Of a stretch of 64,000 bases of DNA, positions 13,521 through 23,823 are shown in pieces. Every line of letters begins with the position of its first letter. Within the stretch, counting starts at the first letter, position 1. The notes below the pieces were generated by a model. The model searched no databases. It saw only the letters and a list, made by a program, of their open reading frames with translations, and was not told where the DNA came from. The DNA is taken from positions 1-64,000 of the forward strand of contig NW_002475939.1 of NCBI RefSeq assembly GCF_000189635.1, written 5' to 3'. Source of the stretch: Tetrahymena thermophila SB210 (taxonomy: Eukaryota; Ciliophora; Oligohymenophorea; Hymenostomatida; Tetrahymenidae). The translations under genes were made by a program, and so were the position numbers.

Positions 13521-15163
13521 TCAAAATAGCAATTTATCCAATCTCCTCTTGCAATCTAGATATATCATTGCTTCTTCATAAGAATAAGGGATAACTTTAG
13601 GTAGTTAAACCGTTTTAGGGGCTACTAGGGTTATATGAAGATCATTAGATTTAGTTCTACACTTATTTGTATCTACAATACTGCAGTTTACCACAACTTA
13701 CATAATATTTTTCACTACATAACCTAATTTTGCCTCAAAATTAATAATTGATCCTACAGCTACGGGTTTTAAAAATTGGAAATCATCTACATGGCAAGTC
13801 AAAGGGTAATCTCCTTTTGAATGTATTAAAGCTGCAAGCCATCCCATTTCCATAGCTTCTCTCATCTATATTATAAATGACGTTAGTATTTTTTTTTTAT
13901 AAAATAAATATAGAAGTAATAATTACCAAGTGTCCACCAAAGATATTTCCATGAATATTTCTATCTTGTTTATGCATCAATAAGTTTTTATCAAAAGTAG
14001 TAGCTGAAATTTAGATAGATTGTTGGTCTTTTTGTTCTGCTAAAAACTAGTTTTTATTTGAAAAGAATTGGTGGATCTCAAATATTTCTTGCTAGTTAGG
14101 TGGTTTATTTTAAAGGGATTCTAACTTTTCTTTCTTTCTTTTGATTGTATTTTTAACTCCTAAATGTTCTCTTAGTTAACATTTTTGTATATCCTACTCA
14201 CCTTCGAATTTAAGAACAGGAACTTGGTAGCTTTTTGACCTATCATTAGCATCTCTAGCAACCATTAAAAATAATGCACTTGCTTTCAAGTCTCCTTCTT
14301 AAAATAAATCGAGCTAAATTTCCATAGAAGATGTACCAGCATAAGTAATGTATCCTGTTATTAAAAATAAATAAATAAAATTTTATTTCAAATGAATAAA
14401 AAGGCTCAATTAAGTGTGTTATTTATTTTTTTTTAACACAGGAGTAAATAATAATAAGAAGTTTATGATATAAATAGGAGATGTTGTATGCTAAATTATT
14501 TTACCTTATACTTCTAAATCTTTATCATTTTTCATTTATGAATAGAAATTCATATTATCTACACAAGCGGTGACATTAGTAACATGTCTTTGTCCAATAT
14601 CTGTATAACAATGTCTATTTTATAAAATTTTATAAATAAAAATCTTTCAGGCATCTAATGAAATTAGAATAGAATATAATAAAGTAGGTAGATATAGATT
14701 TTTACCTATATGATATATATGCTGCTATGTAATCAAGAACTTCGAGAATTCTACCATATCTCAACCCATCAGAGAAGTAGTTAGTAAACCTATCTCTAAT
14801 CATTGTATTTTTTTCTAATGGGAATACTACTTTATAATAAGAGTTTCTAGGATAGCTGACATTCTTATCTTCATGGTTAATATTTTTGTGCTCATAAATC
14901 TTTATATTAAAATCTTCATTCATAGTTGTGAAGAAATTTTTAATAATAGGCTGTCTTCTATTTTCTTCTTCATTTAATAATCTTAAGTCCTCGTCCTTAA
15001 CTCTCATTACTATTTCATTGTGCTAAACTTTGTGCATGTTGCTTTTAAGCTACAAAAACTAAATTTCTTAAGAGTTAAAAAATCTCTTGCTCTAAAACTA
15101 GAGGGACTTGAAACTCTAGCTCTATTTGTATAAGAACTAAGTACCTTTAAATAATGCTTTCAT
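13521..15163 (-). CDS. ACOT9-type acyl-CoA thioesterase, tandem hotdog domains (copy 2)
   Basis: Paralogue of the gene at 11273-12948. Four exons, 15163-14706, 14614-14505, 14354-13927 and 13865-13521, encode 446 aa; introns are 91, 150 and 61 nt. The N-terminal 40 residues are rich in Lys, Arg, Ser, Gln and Phe without acids, consistent with a mitochondrial presequence. Domain 1 shows LRYGRILEVLDYIAAYISYR and TACVDN; domain 2 shows IHGNIFGGHL followed, across an intron, by MREAMEMGW. It keeps the same domain order as copy 1 but has two additional introns within domain 1, and its last intron interrupts the HGNIFGG region at a different point (after GGHL). The pair probably arose by an old tandem duplication. 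Function as acyl-CoA thioesterase is well supported; substrate is unknown. Confidence 0.93.
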
Positions 15164-16052
15164 ATTAATTGAATTTGCAATTATCTTTTAAATTAATTTA
15201 TTAATTAATTACTTATTTTATATTTATTTGATATCTAAGCATCAAAAATCTAATGTTAAAATATACTTGATTCTCTTCTATACTATTAATAATTGCGATT
15301 CTGATGGTAAAAATTTTCATCTTGATCCATATTATTTGGAAAGAATAGGTCATTAACATTCCAGATAATTTCTTTTAATAAATTCAATATAAAAAATAAG
15401 ATCTATACTATGAATAAGCTCAGTTGTATTTATTAATTTACACTTCTGATTATTCATAATTTACTTTAATACCATATTGTTCTATGCCAATAGTGTAATT
15501 AGTAAATAATATGATTGCAATAAATTTACTTTTTGCAAGTGCAGATTTTAAAATGAAATATTTTCATTTTATTTATTTTTTTAAAGATTGGAGTAGATAA
15601 AAATTGAAAGAATTTTCAAGAAATTTTAGTATTTTAATTCTAAATTAATTAAAATAGAATATAAATTCTTATCAAATTTAGTAACTTTGTTGATAAAAAA
15701 AAAACAATTCAACTTTTATTTTTAAAATATAATTTTTCATTTACTAAAAAGAATTTCAATTTTTCATAATTTATTTTCAAAGAATGAAAGAATATGTTTA
15801 CAATTTTTGATAAATAGATTTTACAGAATTTTGATAACGTTTTTAAATTAATAAATAAGAAAATTTTATTATATTTTTATTTATAAAGTATTTTGAATTA
15901 GTTAATTAATTTATCATAGTTTTTGATTTTAAAGCTCAGGAGATAGTTATGACTATAATTTATTTTTATTAAGAGTTCTTTAATTATTATTATGTTTTTT
16001 TATCAATGTATTTTAAGAGTTATCTTTTGAAATTACTTGAAATTGAAGGAAC
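15164..16052. other. AT-rich intergenic region
   Basis: No coding frame seen. It lies between the start of thioesterase copy 2 and the 3' end of the flavoprotein gene. Confidence 0.55.
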
Positions 16053-17330
16053 TCACATGTATGCAATTCTTTCAGAATCGTAGCCCATCTTTAAAAGAAG
16101 CTAATAAACCTTCTCCTTAAAAGGTCTGGGACCTTATAGCATTATTACATAATTTTCTCTAGGACTGGGTAGTGTTTGGATGATAGATCTTTCGCAAACA
16201 TCACCATTAAATCCATAGTAATCTGATTTAGCCTTTTTTTAAATGAATTTTGAAGGTTAATAGATAATCTCTACCAGAAATTAAAAATATATTAAATTAA
16301 TAAAAAATTTACATTTTGTAAAACTGTAGAGTATTTCATGTTGTGAGATAAGAAAAATCTGGTCATTTCGTCTAATAATATTTCATCTTGCTTTAATATG
16401 AAGAAATTAAGATTAGAAATATTTTTATTTTTTGATGGATATCAAAATAAGAGTATATATTTAAAGTTGTAATTTACTATTTTGTGATTATGAAATAGAA
16501 GATTTATCTGTGTAGGATCACGTGCAGAGATGACGCCTTAGATTAATTAAGAGAACGTAGTTATAGCACTGTTATGAGCAATTATACCAATTTTATCAAA
16601 TCTCCCAGTTTTGAATTCAGAATTAAAGCTAATAAGAAGAATAAAAATAATATAAGTATTTGATTTTTACCCACTTTAAACTATTTACTTTTTTTTAAAT
16701 GTGAGGTTTCCTAGGCCATGATATATATATTAAGTGTAGGGATCTTCGATAACTACTTTTGCCCCATCCTAATTTAAAACAATTGTTTTAGATTAAATTA
16801 CTTTTTTCTTGATAATTTCAAAAATGTGGACAAATTATTAATTGCATTTTATCTGTCTATCAAAATCCACAAATTAAGAGAAAGCAGGGAATGAGTTAAC
16901 AATTAATTGAATATATTTTGAATGAATTTAAGTTATAGATTACCTTTAATTAAAGTAATTGAGGTACCATTGGATTCGAGTTCTCTGCATAATTTGATTT
17001 ATCTAAATCTTTGACAATACAATCAAAGTATCCTTTTGAAAAAGGATCACTTACAAGACTGTAATATCTTGAAATTTAGTTTTGTTTTTAAGAATTTAGA
17101 GTAAGTTTCACAGCTTGTCCAACTTTTGTTCCTAAGTGCTAATCAGGATTATCCAAAACTGTTTTTAAAAAAATTTCATTTTATAACTCATTCAAATTAT
17201 TTTAGTAGTATGTGCTTACAGAAACGAAAGTGGTAGTGATCTTCATTTATTTTGAATTTCCCAGCAAATTTAGCATTTACTTTTTAATTTTAATGATTAA
17301 GAGCACAATCAAATTAGTTCAAAGTGACTT
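16053..17330 (-). CDS. NADH-cytochrome b5 reductase-like flavoprotein, 5' end unresolved
   Basis: Member of the cytochrome-b5-reductase/ferredoxin-reductase fold, which normally passes electrons from NAD(P)H through FAD to a haem protein. Exons in order of transcription: about 17330-17220, 17158-16944, 16768-16671, 16628-16478, 16390-16313 and 16268-16053. The FAD half contains HYHFRFF, KVGQAVKL and RYYSLVSDPFSKGYFDCIVK, matching RxY(S/T)xxS of the family. The NAD half matches in pattern through FDKIGII, LLFHNHK-type strand, QDEILLDEM, GFNGDV and YVIMLQGPRPF. Two hallmarks are altered: GGTGITP is replaced by AHNSAITTF and CGPP by QGPR, so nucleotide binding may be weak or lost. No ATG is found in frame at the left, so at least one 5' exon is missing from this model; 17330 is only the approximate limit. 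Confidence 0.82.
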
Positions 17331-19204
17331 TTTTTGTTAATATAATAAAAAGATTAAGAGTTTAATTCCAAAAAAGATAAATTTATTTAAAGAATATCTT
17401 CAAATAAAAAGTTTTCAATATTTTTGCAATAAAAAATAATTTTATTTTGCTATCTAAAAGATTATGATATCGATATTTCTTATAAATATAGTTTCATTAA
17501 ATTTCTTGTTATAATACACTTTAAGTATAAGATCCACCAATTTAATATCAATTATTAAAGTTAAGTTGTTTGATTTCCATTTTAAATTAAAGTTTTATCA
17601 TTAAATTTACATAAATTTCTAATGGTTTAAATAGATCTGGACATTTTTTAGGTTTTTGAAGAACTTATTACTCAATGTTAATTTTACTTTATAAATTTTA
17701 TTCTATTACTAGCTTTTGGATTTTTTTCCAAATATTTTAACAATTTTTATACATAATTAACAATTATATGGTTATATTTAGTTTGATCTTTAATTTAAAG
17801 GCAGTATATTTTATAAAATCAAATCAAAATTATTAGTTTTTATTTGAAGTAATCCTTACTAAAAAAATTCTTTTACATCAAATATCCTATCTTGTTTTCT
17901 TATATTATATTCAATTAAAAAGAAATCTATTTTCGACCTGAGAAAAATTGAATAATTAATTAGTTCTATAGATTTATAATGATTGTTGAGATACTTGTTT
18001 TATCATCTTATTTTCCATATTAACTATTTCAAATATTGGATATAAATTAAAATAATAATTTACTTTCAAAAGAAATTTTCTTCATTTCACTTTACAGTTA
18101 AGAAAAATAAACAAAATTATAAGCTTAAAACCATTATAAATGCTTTTTTGAATTTTAAATTAACCTTCTTAAGTCTTTGGCTAAAGCAATAAACACACAA
18201 TCTCTCCTCTTTTTAATAATAGAGGAGATTTTATTAAAACAAGTAATAAAAAGAATGCAAATATTTTATATGAATATTTTCTTTAAGTATTCAAGAAAGT
18301 GTTTAACCTAATTAAATGGCCTTAAATATTTGAAAAGTATAATTGGAATTATTTTGTAAAGTTTTTAATAAAGATGAATTAACATTTTAAACAAATGTTT
18401 CAAATAGTTTTTGACTTACTCAGTCTCAGTAAATAGACAAAATTATTAAAAATTAATGCATCACAATTAATCTAAATATTAACAAGTTAAATAGTAAACA
18501 ACATTCACTTTGCGTAATATAATTGTATTAATTTAATTCATTAATAAAAGAATAATCTTTACAACTTAGAAAAAGGAAAAGCAAAAATGTAATTAAATGA
18601 ATAGTAAAAATGATTAAGTTTTTAATGATACTTTTAGCTAAAAACATATAAAAATAATTGTTTACCACAAAATGATTGACTTATTCTTTCCTAATTAATT
18701 TAAAAAATTGATAACTTAGATTAATTTATATACTGAAAAAACCTTTTTTTTGTAAAAGGATTAATTTTGTAAGAAAATTAAAATTTGCAAGCCTTTTTTG
18801 ATTTACATCTTCTTATTCTTTTATATTTCGCAATAATATTTGTGAGAATCAAATAATTTATCTATTTAGATCTGTCTACTTTAAGAGTATTTTACAAATT
18901 TAACCTCTAATTTAAATAAAAGTTGGATTTTTAATTTAGTTTATAAAATAATTAAATAAATTTAAAAATAGAAATTTTATTATATTACATTTAATTAAAA
19001 TAAAAATTTGTAAACATTATTTTTATTTAACATATTCATGTCTCTTTATTTGTTTATTTATTAGTTTAATTACTGTTTAAACTTAATTAACTCTATTCTT
19101 TACCATAAATAGTATAGTTTGTATTCTTTTATAACAATAAATTAGTAGAATTTAATTTCGTGACGCTTAGAAAAATAAAGAACGCATAATACATAATTTT
19201 TTGA
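17331..19204. other. AT-rich intergenic region, probable divergent promoters
   Basis: Lies between a minus-strand gene and a plus-strand gene. The first few hundred bases (to about 17600) probably contain a small 5' exon of the flavoprotein gene that I could not place. No other coding frame was recognised. Confidence 0.5.
18203..18228. repeat. Short hairpin TCTCCTCT/AGAGGAGA
   Basis: TCTCCTCT at 18203-18210 pairs with AGAGGAGA at 18221-18228 across a 10-base AT loop. It stands out for its C/G content in otherwise A/T-only surroundings. It could be a structured RNA or protein-binding site, but no function is shown. Confidence 0.5.
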
Positions 19205-21195
19205 ATGGCAAGCCTCATACACTCCCGAAAAAAGATATTATCTAATTTTTAACTTAAAGAATGCCAGACAAAATTCAAAAAACCTGATTCAGATACTATT
19301 GTGTCTTTTTTCCCTCTTACTTCTGTATAAATAGATGGTAAAGGGATAATCTCTGATAGAAATGTAAAGTAAAAGGATTTATATGGTAAAAGAGATTTAT
19401 CTAATGCAAATGAAAAGCAAATTTTTGATAAGAAGAATTCATTTTCTGAAAGAAGAAGTTATTTTGATGAAACAAACTAATCGACTGCTTAACAATCAGA
19501 TTTAATTCTTAAAAAATCAATTAGCTAATTAAATATAAGTAAAATATAGAGAACTTAAGAAGACAGCTTTTTATCTCCTGCTTAGTTAAATGAGCAATTC
19601 AGCTATCCAAGCCCTATTTAAGATGGTAGTAGCAGGAAAAATGTTATGAAAGATAGAGTAATAGAAAGTATTTCTATTGAAGATTAATATGAAGATATCC
19701 AAAATTTATCAGCAATTCATTCTCCAATCAAAGAATAAAGTGAGTTGTAAACAAACAAAAAAGTTCTACCTAAAATATTAAACTACTAAGACCTTTTACA
19801 ACTAAAATAATTTGCAAGAAAAGACAACTCTTCATTTTATGGCTAAGACACACACTAAACAAGTATTAGCAAAATCAGTCAACTTTCTGGTAAAGACTCA
19901 TTGCCAATCTTAAACAAAAAAATAAACGAAAATTTAAAACAGACATTACCTAAATAAGAGAAATTTTTAATAATTGAAGAATCAACAGATAATTTAGATT
20001 AACTAAAAAGTTATATGTTAAAACAATAAGTAAAGAATAATGCTAATATATTACCCCTTATATCTTAAAACTAATATTATACTAATTAAGAGCTAGTATT
20101 AATGAAGAATGAAAAAGACCCAAAAAATGAAAATTAAAAAAAAAAGAATAAAAGAGTATAAAAATAAATGAAATAAATAACTAATCCTAATGATTTTCTC
20201 ATTGATTAGTATTTATTAAAGTTAAACCAACATAATTAATAAAAAGAATAATAATCAAAAGATGTTAACAGTTTTTTTAAAAGTATTGAAAACAATAAAA
20301 GAAAAGAGGAGGATGAAAAAGTTAAAAAGTTACTTCTCTCAAAGCCTAAAATTGTTAATCAAATAAGCATCTACTAAACTTATAATGAATGTAATTTATC
20401 TATTTTGATTATCAATTTAATAAATTTAATAAATTAAGCAATTAAATTATTTACTTACTATATAATAATTTTAACAAATTCAAATTCCTTAGATTTAAAT
20501 TTATTTTGTTACTTTTATTAGTGGAAGATGCAGACAAAGAAAAAGTAAAGAAAATGCTTCAAGGAATTTAAGAAATAATAAAATTTATATAGAAGCTTAA
20601 CAACTCTGGCTAGGATAGAAACTACAATTTAAAAATATTTAAAAAGCTTATCCTTTAAAAAAAGAGCTTGAGTTAAATTTTTTTAAATGAAACAGAAAAC
20701 GATTTTACTAATCCTTTAAATCTAGAATCAATAGAAAATAAGATAATAGTAAAGGAGTCATAAGTGATGAATAATTAAGTAACAATTGAAAGTAAGTATA
20801 ATTTAACGTTGCTAAGAGATATTTAAGACCTAATCATGAGATTTTAGTAGTATTTTATGGAGTAAAAAATATTAACTATTGATTTAATTGAAGAAAATAT
20901 TATAAAAGAACAAAAAATAGTTTTAAATAAAGCATAAAAATTAGAAATGTAAAACAGGTTAGAGCCTAGTTTTTTTGCTTACAATTGTATCAAGTAGCTA
21001 TCAAGTGAAAGTATTGCTATGCTTTAAAAAAACAATATTACGAATTCTATCTAAGAAGCCATTAAAGGAGATCACTCAATCTCTAAATTATTCAAAGATG
21101 AAAATATCCATATGTACAATAATATTTCTAGAAATATTACATAACTTCACAGAAAATTGTTAGAGTCACGCAGAAATATATTTTTCTTTAAATGA
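19205..21195 (+). CDS. Gln/Lys/Ser-rich protein of 619 aa, unknown function
   Basis: I do not recognise this protein. Two exons, 19205-20390 and 20522-21195, with a 131-nt GT...AG intron and exact frame closure. The N-terminal about 390 residues are low in hydrophobics and rich in Ser, Gln, Asn and Lys with acidic patches (SIEDQYEDIQ, LIIEESTDNLDQL), so probably disordered. The part encoded by exon 2 is more regular and helical, with repeated Leu/Ile and charged residues (KVKKMLQGIQEIIKF, YNLKIFKKLILQKKSLSQIF, SRNITQLHRKLLESRRN). No signal peptide, membrane segment or metal-binding motif is visible. The start is the first ATG after an AT-rich leader. Confidence 0.82.
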
Positions 21196-22635
21196 AATCT
21201 AAATATATTATAATAAATGGCTTAACTAAAATACCAAAATAAAATTTTAGTTATTAAAAATGTATTTTTAACATATTATTTAAAGATAAATAAATTTTTT
21301 TATAAGATTTATAAATAAATAAATGAAAATGTTTTAATTATCTATTGCTAATATTTGAATATAAAAAATTTAATTATTAAAATAATTAAATTCATTTTTA
21401 TGTTTTGTAAATTTGCATTAAAATAAATTCAATAAATTTTATATACATTTAAAACAGTTTTATATTATTTAAAATATAAAAATTTTATTTTAGTTTAAAG
21501 GGAGAAGTTTGAAAAGATCGATTATTTAGATAATTTTACTTATCAAAAATATAAGGTCTTTTGAACTTTAACAATATAGTATATAATTGAGTTTTTATTA
21601 AGAGAAAAATTTATAATTTAATTTTTTCTTATTTGATTAAATTTGAATTTTTTTAGAGGAAAAAGGCATGAAAAAAATTTTCGCAACTCAAAATAAATTC
21701 ATAAATAAAAATGAATTTCCAAACAACTCAAATTTTTTAACATTTCAAATCCTGGTTGCGTGAATGCAGATTTAGTTTTTAAATTCAGCAATATCATCCT
21801 TAAGCTGATGATCTGCCATGCCTTTTTGCTAAGCTCAAATGTCATCTATTCATTTAAAATATTATGATAGATTGACGACAAGATATATCAAAATCTCCCC
21901 TCTTTTATTTAATAATGAAATTTTTCTTATATATTGTTTAACTGATAGCTGATTAGAACCGTATTAAGCTTGTCATTTTATTATCTATTCATATTTAAGC
22001 TGTCGAAAGAGATTCATCAAAATTAATCCATTCCTAGGCATAAGTTTTTTAAAGTGAAAAAAAGAAGAAGATATGAATAACAAGCTTAAAATTCTAAATC
22101 ACTCTCAGAAAACATATATAAATTTCTCTCTTGATATATAAAAATATTTTTTTATTAGGCAATCGAAGAGAAGCAACAAAAGTGACAAGAGAAAAAAGTG
22201 GCTATTCAAAGAAAAAAAGAAAAAGATTTAAAAATAAAAATAAAATTAAAAAGCAATAATAATTATTAAATAAATAAATAAACAAAAAACTTAATTAATT
22301 AAAATATAATAAAATTAATAAATAAACAAGAAGAAAATTAGTAAAACAAACAAGATAAATTAAAAATCAATAAATATTCAAATAATCAATTTAAATTCAC
22401 ATTATATTCCAATTTCATACCATTTATTATTTTAGCTTTTATTTTATTTTAAATATAAAATTTTTGATTATTTTCATACAAATATTTTAATTTAAAATTT
22501 CTAATTTATAAATTTAATTTTTTTGTTTATTTTTTCATTTTGCAATTTATTTATTTTATTTATTAATTTATATAGTACATATATATATTTATAAAATAAA
22601 TGCTAATTTAGTATTTAGGTAACAAATAATTGTAT
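21196..22635. other. Intergenic region with a less AT-rich island near 21740-22060
   Basis: Most of the stretch is A/T runs with no gene. From about 21740 to 22060 the composition is richer in G and C than the surroundings, yet no long open frame covers it. It could be a gene remnant, an unrecognised RNA gene or part of the 3' UTRs. A short calmodulin-like frame is described separately at 21745-21819. Confidence 0.5.
21745..21819 (-). pseudogene. Possible fragment: 24-codon frame resembling the start of calmodulin/centrin
   Basis: The frame from ATG at 21819 to TGA at 21747-21745 reads MADHQLKDDIAEFKNQICIH and four more residues. The first part resembles the conserved calmodulin opening MADQLTEEQIAEFK in length and in the IAEFK core. 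No EF-hand loop (DxDxDG) and no splice donor leading to one follows. It may be the stump of a lost gene copy or a coincidence. Confidence 0.25.
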
Positions 22636-23081
22636 TCATTAATAATCCTATAACATATTTTTAATTTATTCACTCTCAGCTAGTAAGGCAACTGATAATC
22701 TATCTGTTGTTTCTTTAATCTTTAATTTTGAAATAAAAGCATTATATTTATATGTTTATTATCATTATTATTATTATTTAGAAATTTGCAAATTACATTA
22801 AACACTGTTTATTCAGATTCTTACAACAACTTCTCGTAATCTTAAAGTCTCTTTTTTAGGTCTTAAACTATTACTTTCTTCTATTTTATAACTGCTTCCT
22901 TTTACTGAATTTCTGAATTCTTTTGGTCAAGTAATTTTTTTTCATTATTATACCTTTGAAAAATGTTCTCTCTCTCTGACTTTAGAGTTATAACAGCTTT
23001 AAAAAAAGATTTATAATAATTGAACAAATAAATTTAAGCTTTTTTACTTTGCTTTAAATTTGCTAAAGAATCGTAATCCAT
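22636..23081 (-). CDS. Small coiled-coil protein (122 aa)
   Basis: Two exons, 23081-22797 and 22719-22636, with a 77-nt intron. The protein is almost entirely helical and charged. After MDYDSLANLKQSKKAQIYLF comes a long coiled-coil-like stretch (about residues 35-95) with regular Leu/Ile/Val spacing, for example VIVQDLKKRLQDYEKLLQES. The short second exon ends ETTDRLSVALLAESEQIKNM and a few more residues. No catalytic motif, signal or membrane segment. Its neighbour on the same strand (23824-26610) is a larger coiled-coil protein, so both may belong to a cytoskeletal, ciliary or basal-body assembly; this is inference from form only. Confidence 0.8.
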
Positions 23082-23823
23082 TTTTTATAAAAATATCTAT
23101 CAAATCTTCTTATATAATATACAATAATGAGTAAATAATTTAAATAAATATTTCAAAAATTAATTAATTTTCTGTAGATCTTAGTAAATAATTTTTGCCT
23201 TTATCTTTTTATAAGTTATAATTTAAAATTCCTTTCAAAACAAATCAAAAATATATTCAATTTTTTTTCTTAAAATATTTTTTTTAAAATTAATAAAATC
23301 AATCTTAAAATTGATTTTTCTTAATTAAAATAATCTGTTTTACTTGATTATTTTTACTAATTTACTTTAGTAATAACCTAAAATGATATAAAAAATGAAT
23401 TATTTAATTTAAATTGTAATTTATTTTTAAAATATAATTCAATATTATGACTTAATTTGAATTATAATTAATTTTTAAAACATAATTTAATATAACTAAA
23501 ACTTAAAAATTTAAAATGGTAAGTAATACAGTTTTTTAATTTAATCAAATAAATAATAAATATATTATCTATTTTTAATCATTATTTTTTTATTATTGAT
23601 GATTTTATTCCAAGATAACTTCAAGAAATTTATTTAATTGTTGTTCTGTTTATAATAATTGTTATTAAATATATTTAAGAATAGTTTTCTTTTGGCTTTC
23701 TTTAGATTTACTCTTAATTTAAACCCAGTAAGGTAGTTTTTACTAGTGGTAAATAAATGAATATCAAAAGGAGTTAATTTAAATTTGTCAAAAATGAATG
23801 CCATTTTATAATATTAGATCAAA
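23082..23823. other. AT-rich spacer between two coiled-coil genes
   Basis: No coding frame was recognised. It holds the promoter of the small coiled-coil gene and the 3' flank of the larger one. Confidence 0.6.

Noticed and set aside
21740-21760. TTCAAATCC resembling a tRNA T-loop
   Set aside because: No paired T stem, anticodon arm or acceptor stem could be formed around it.
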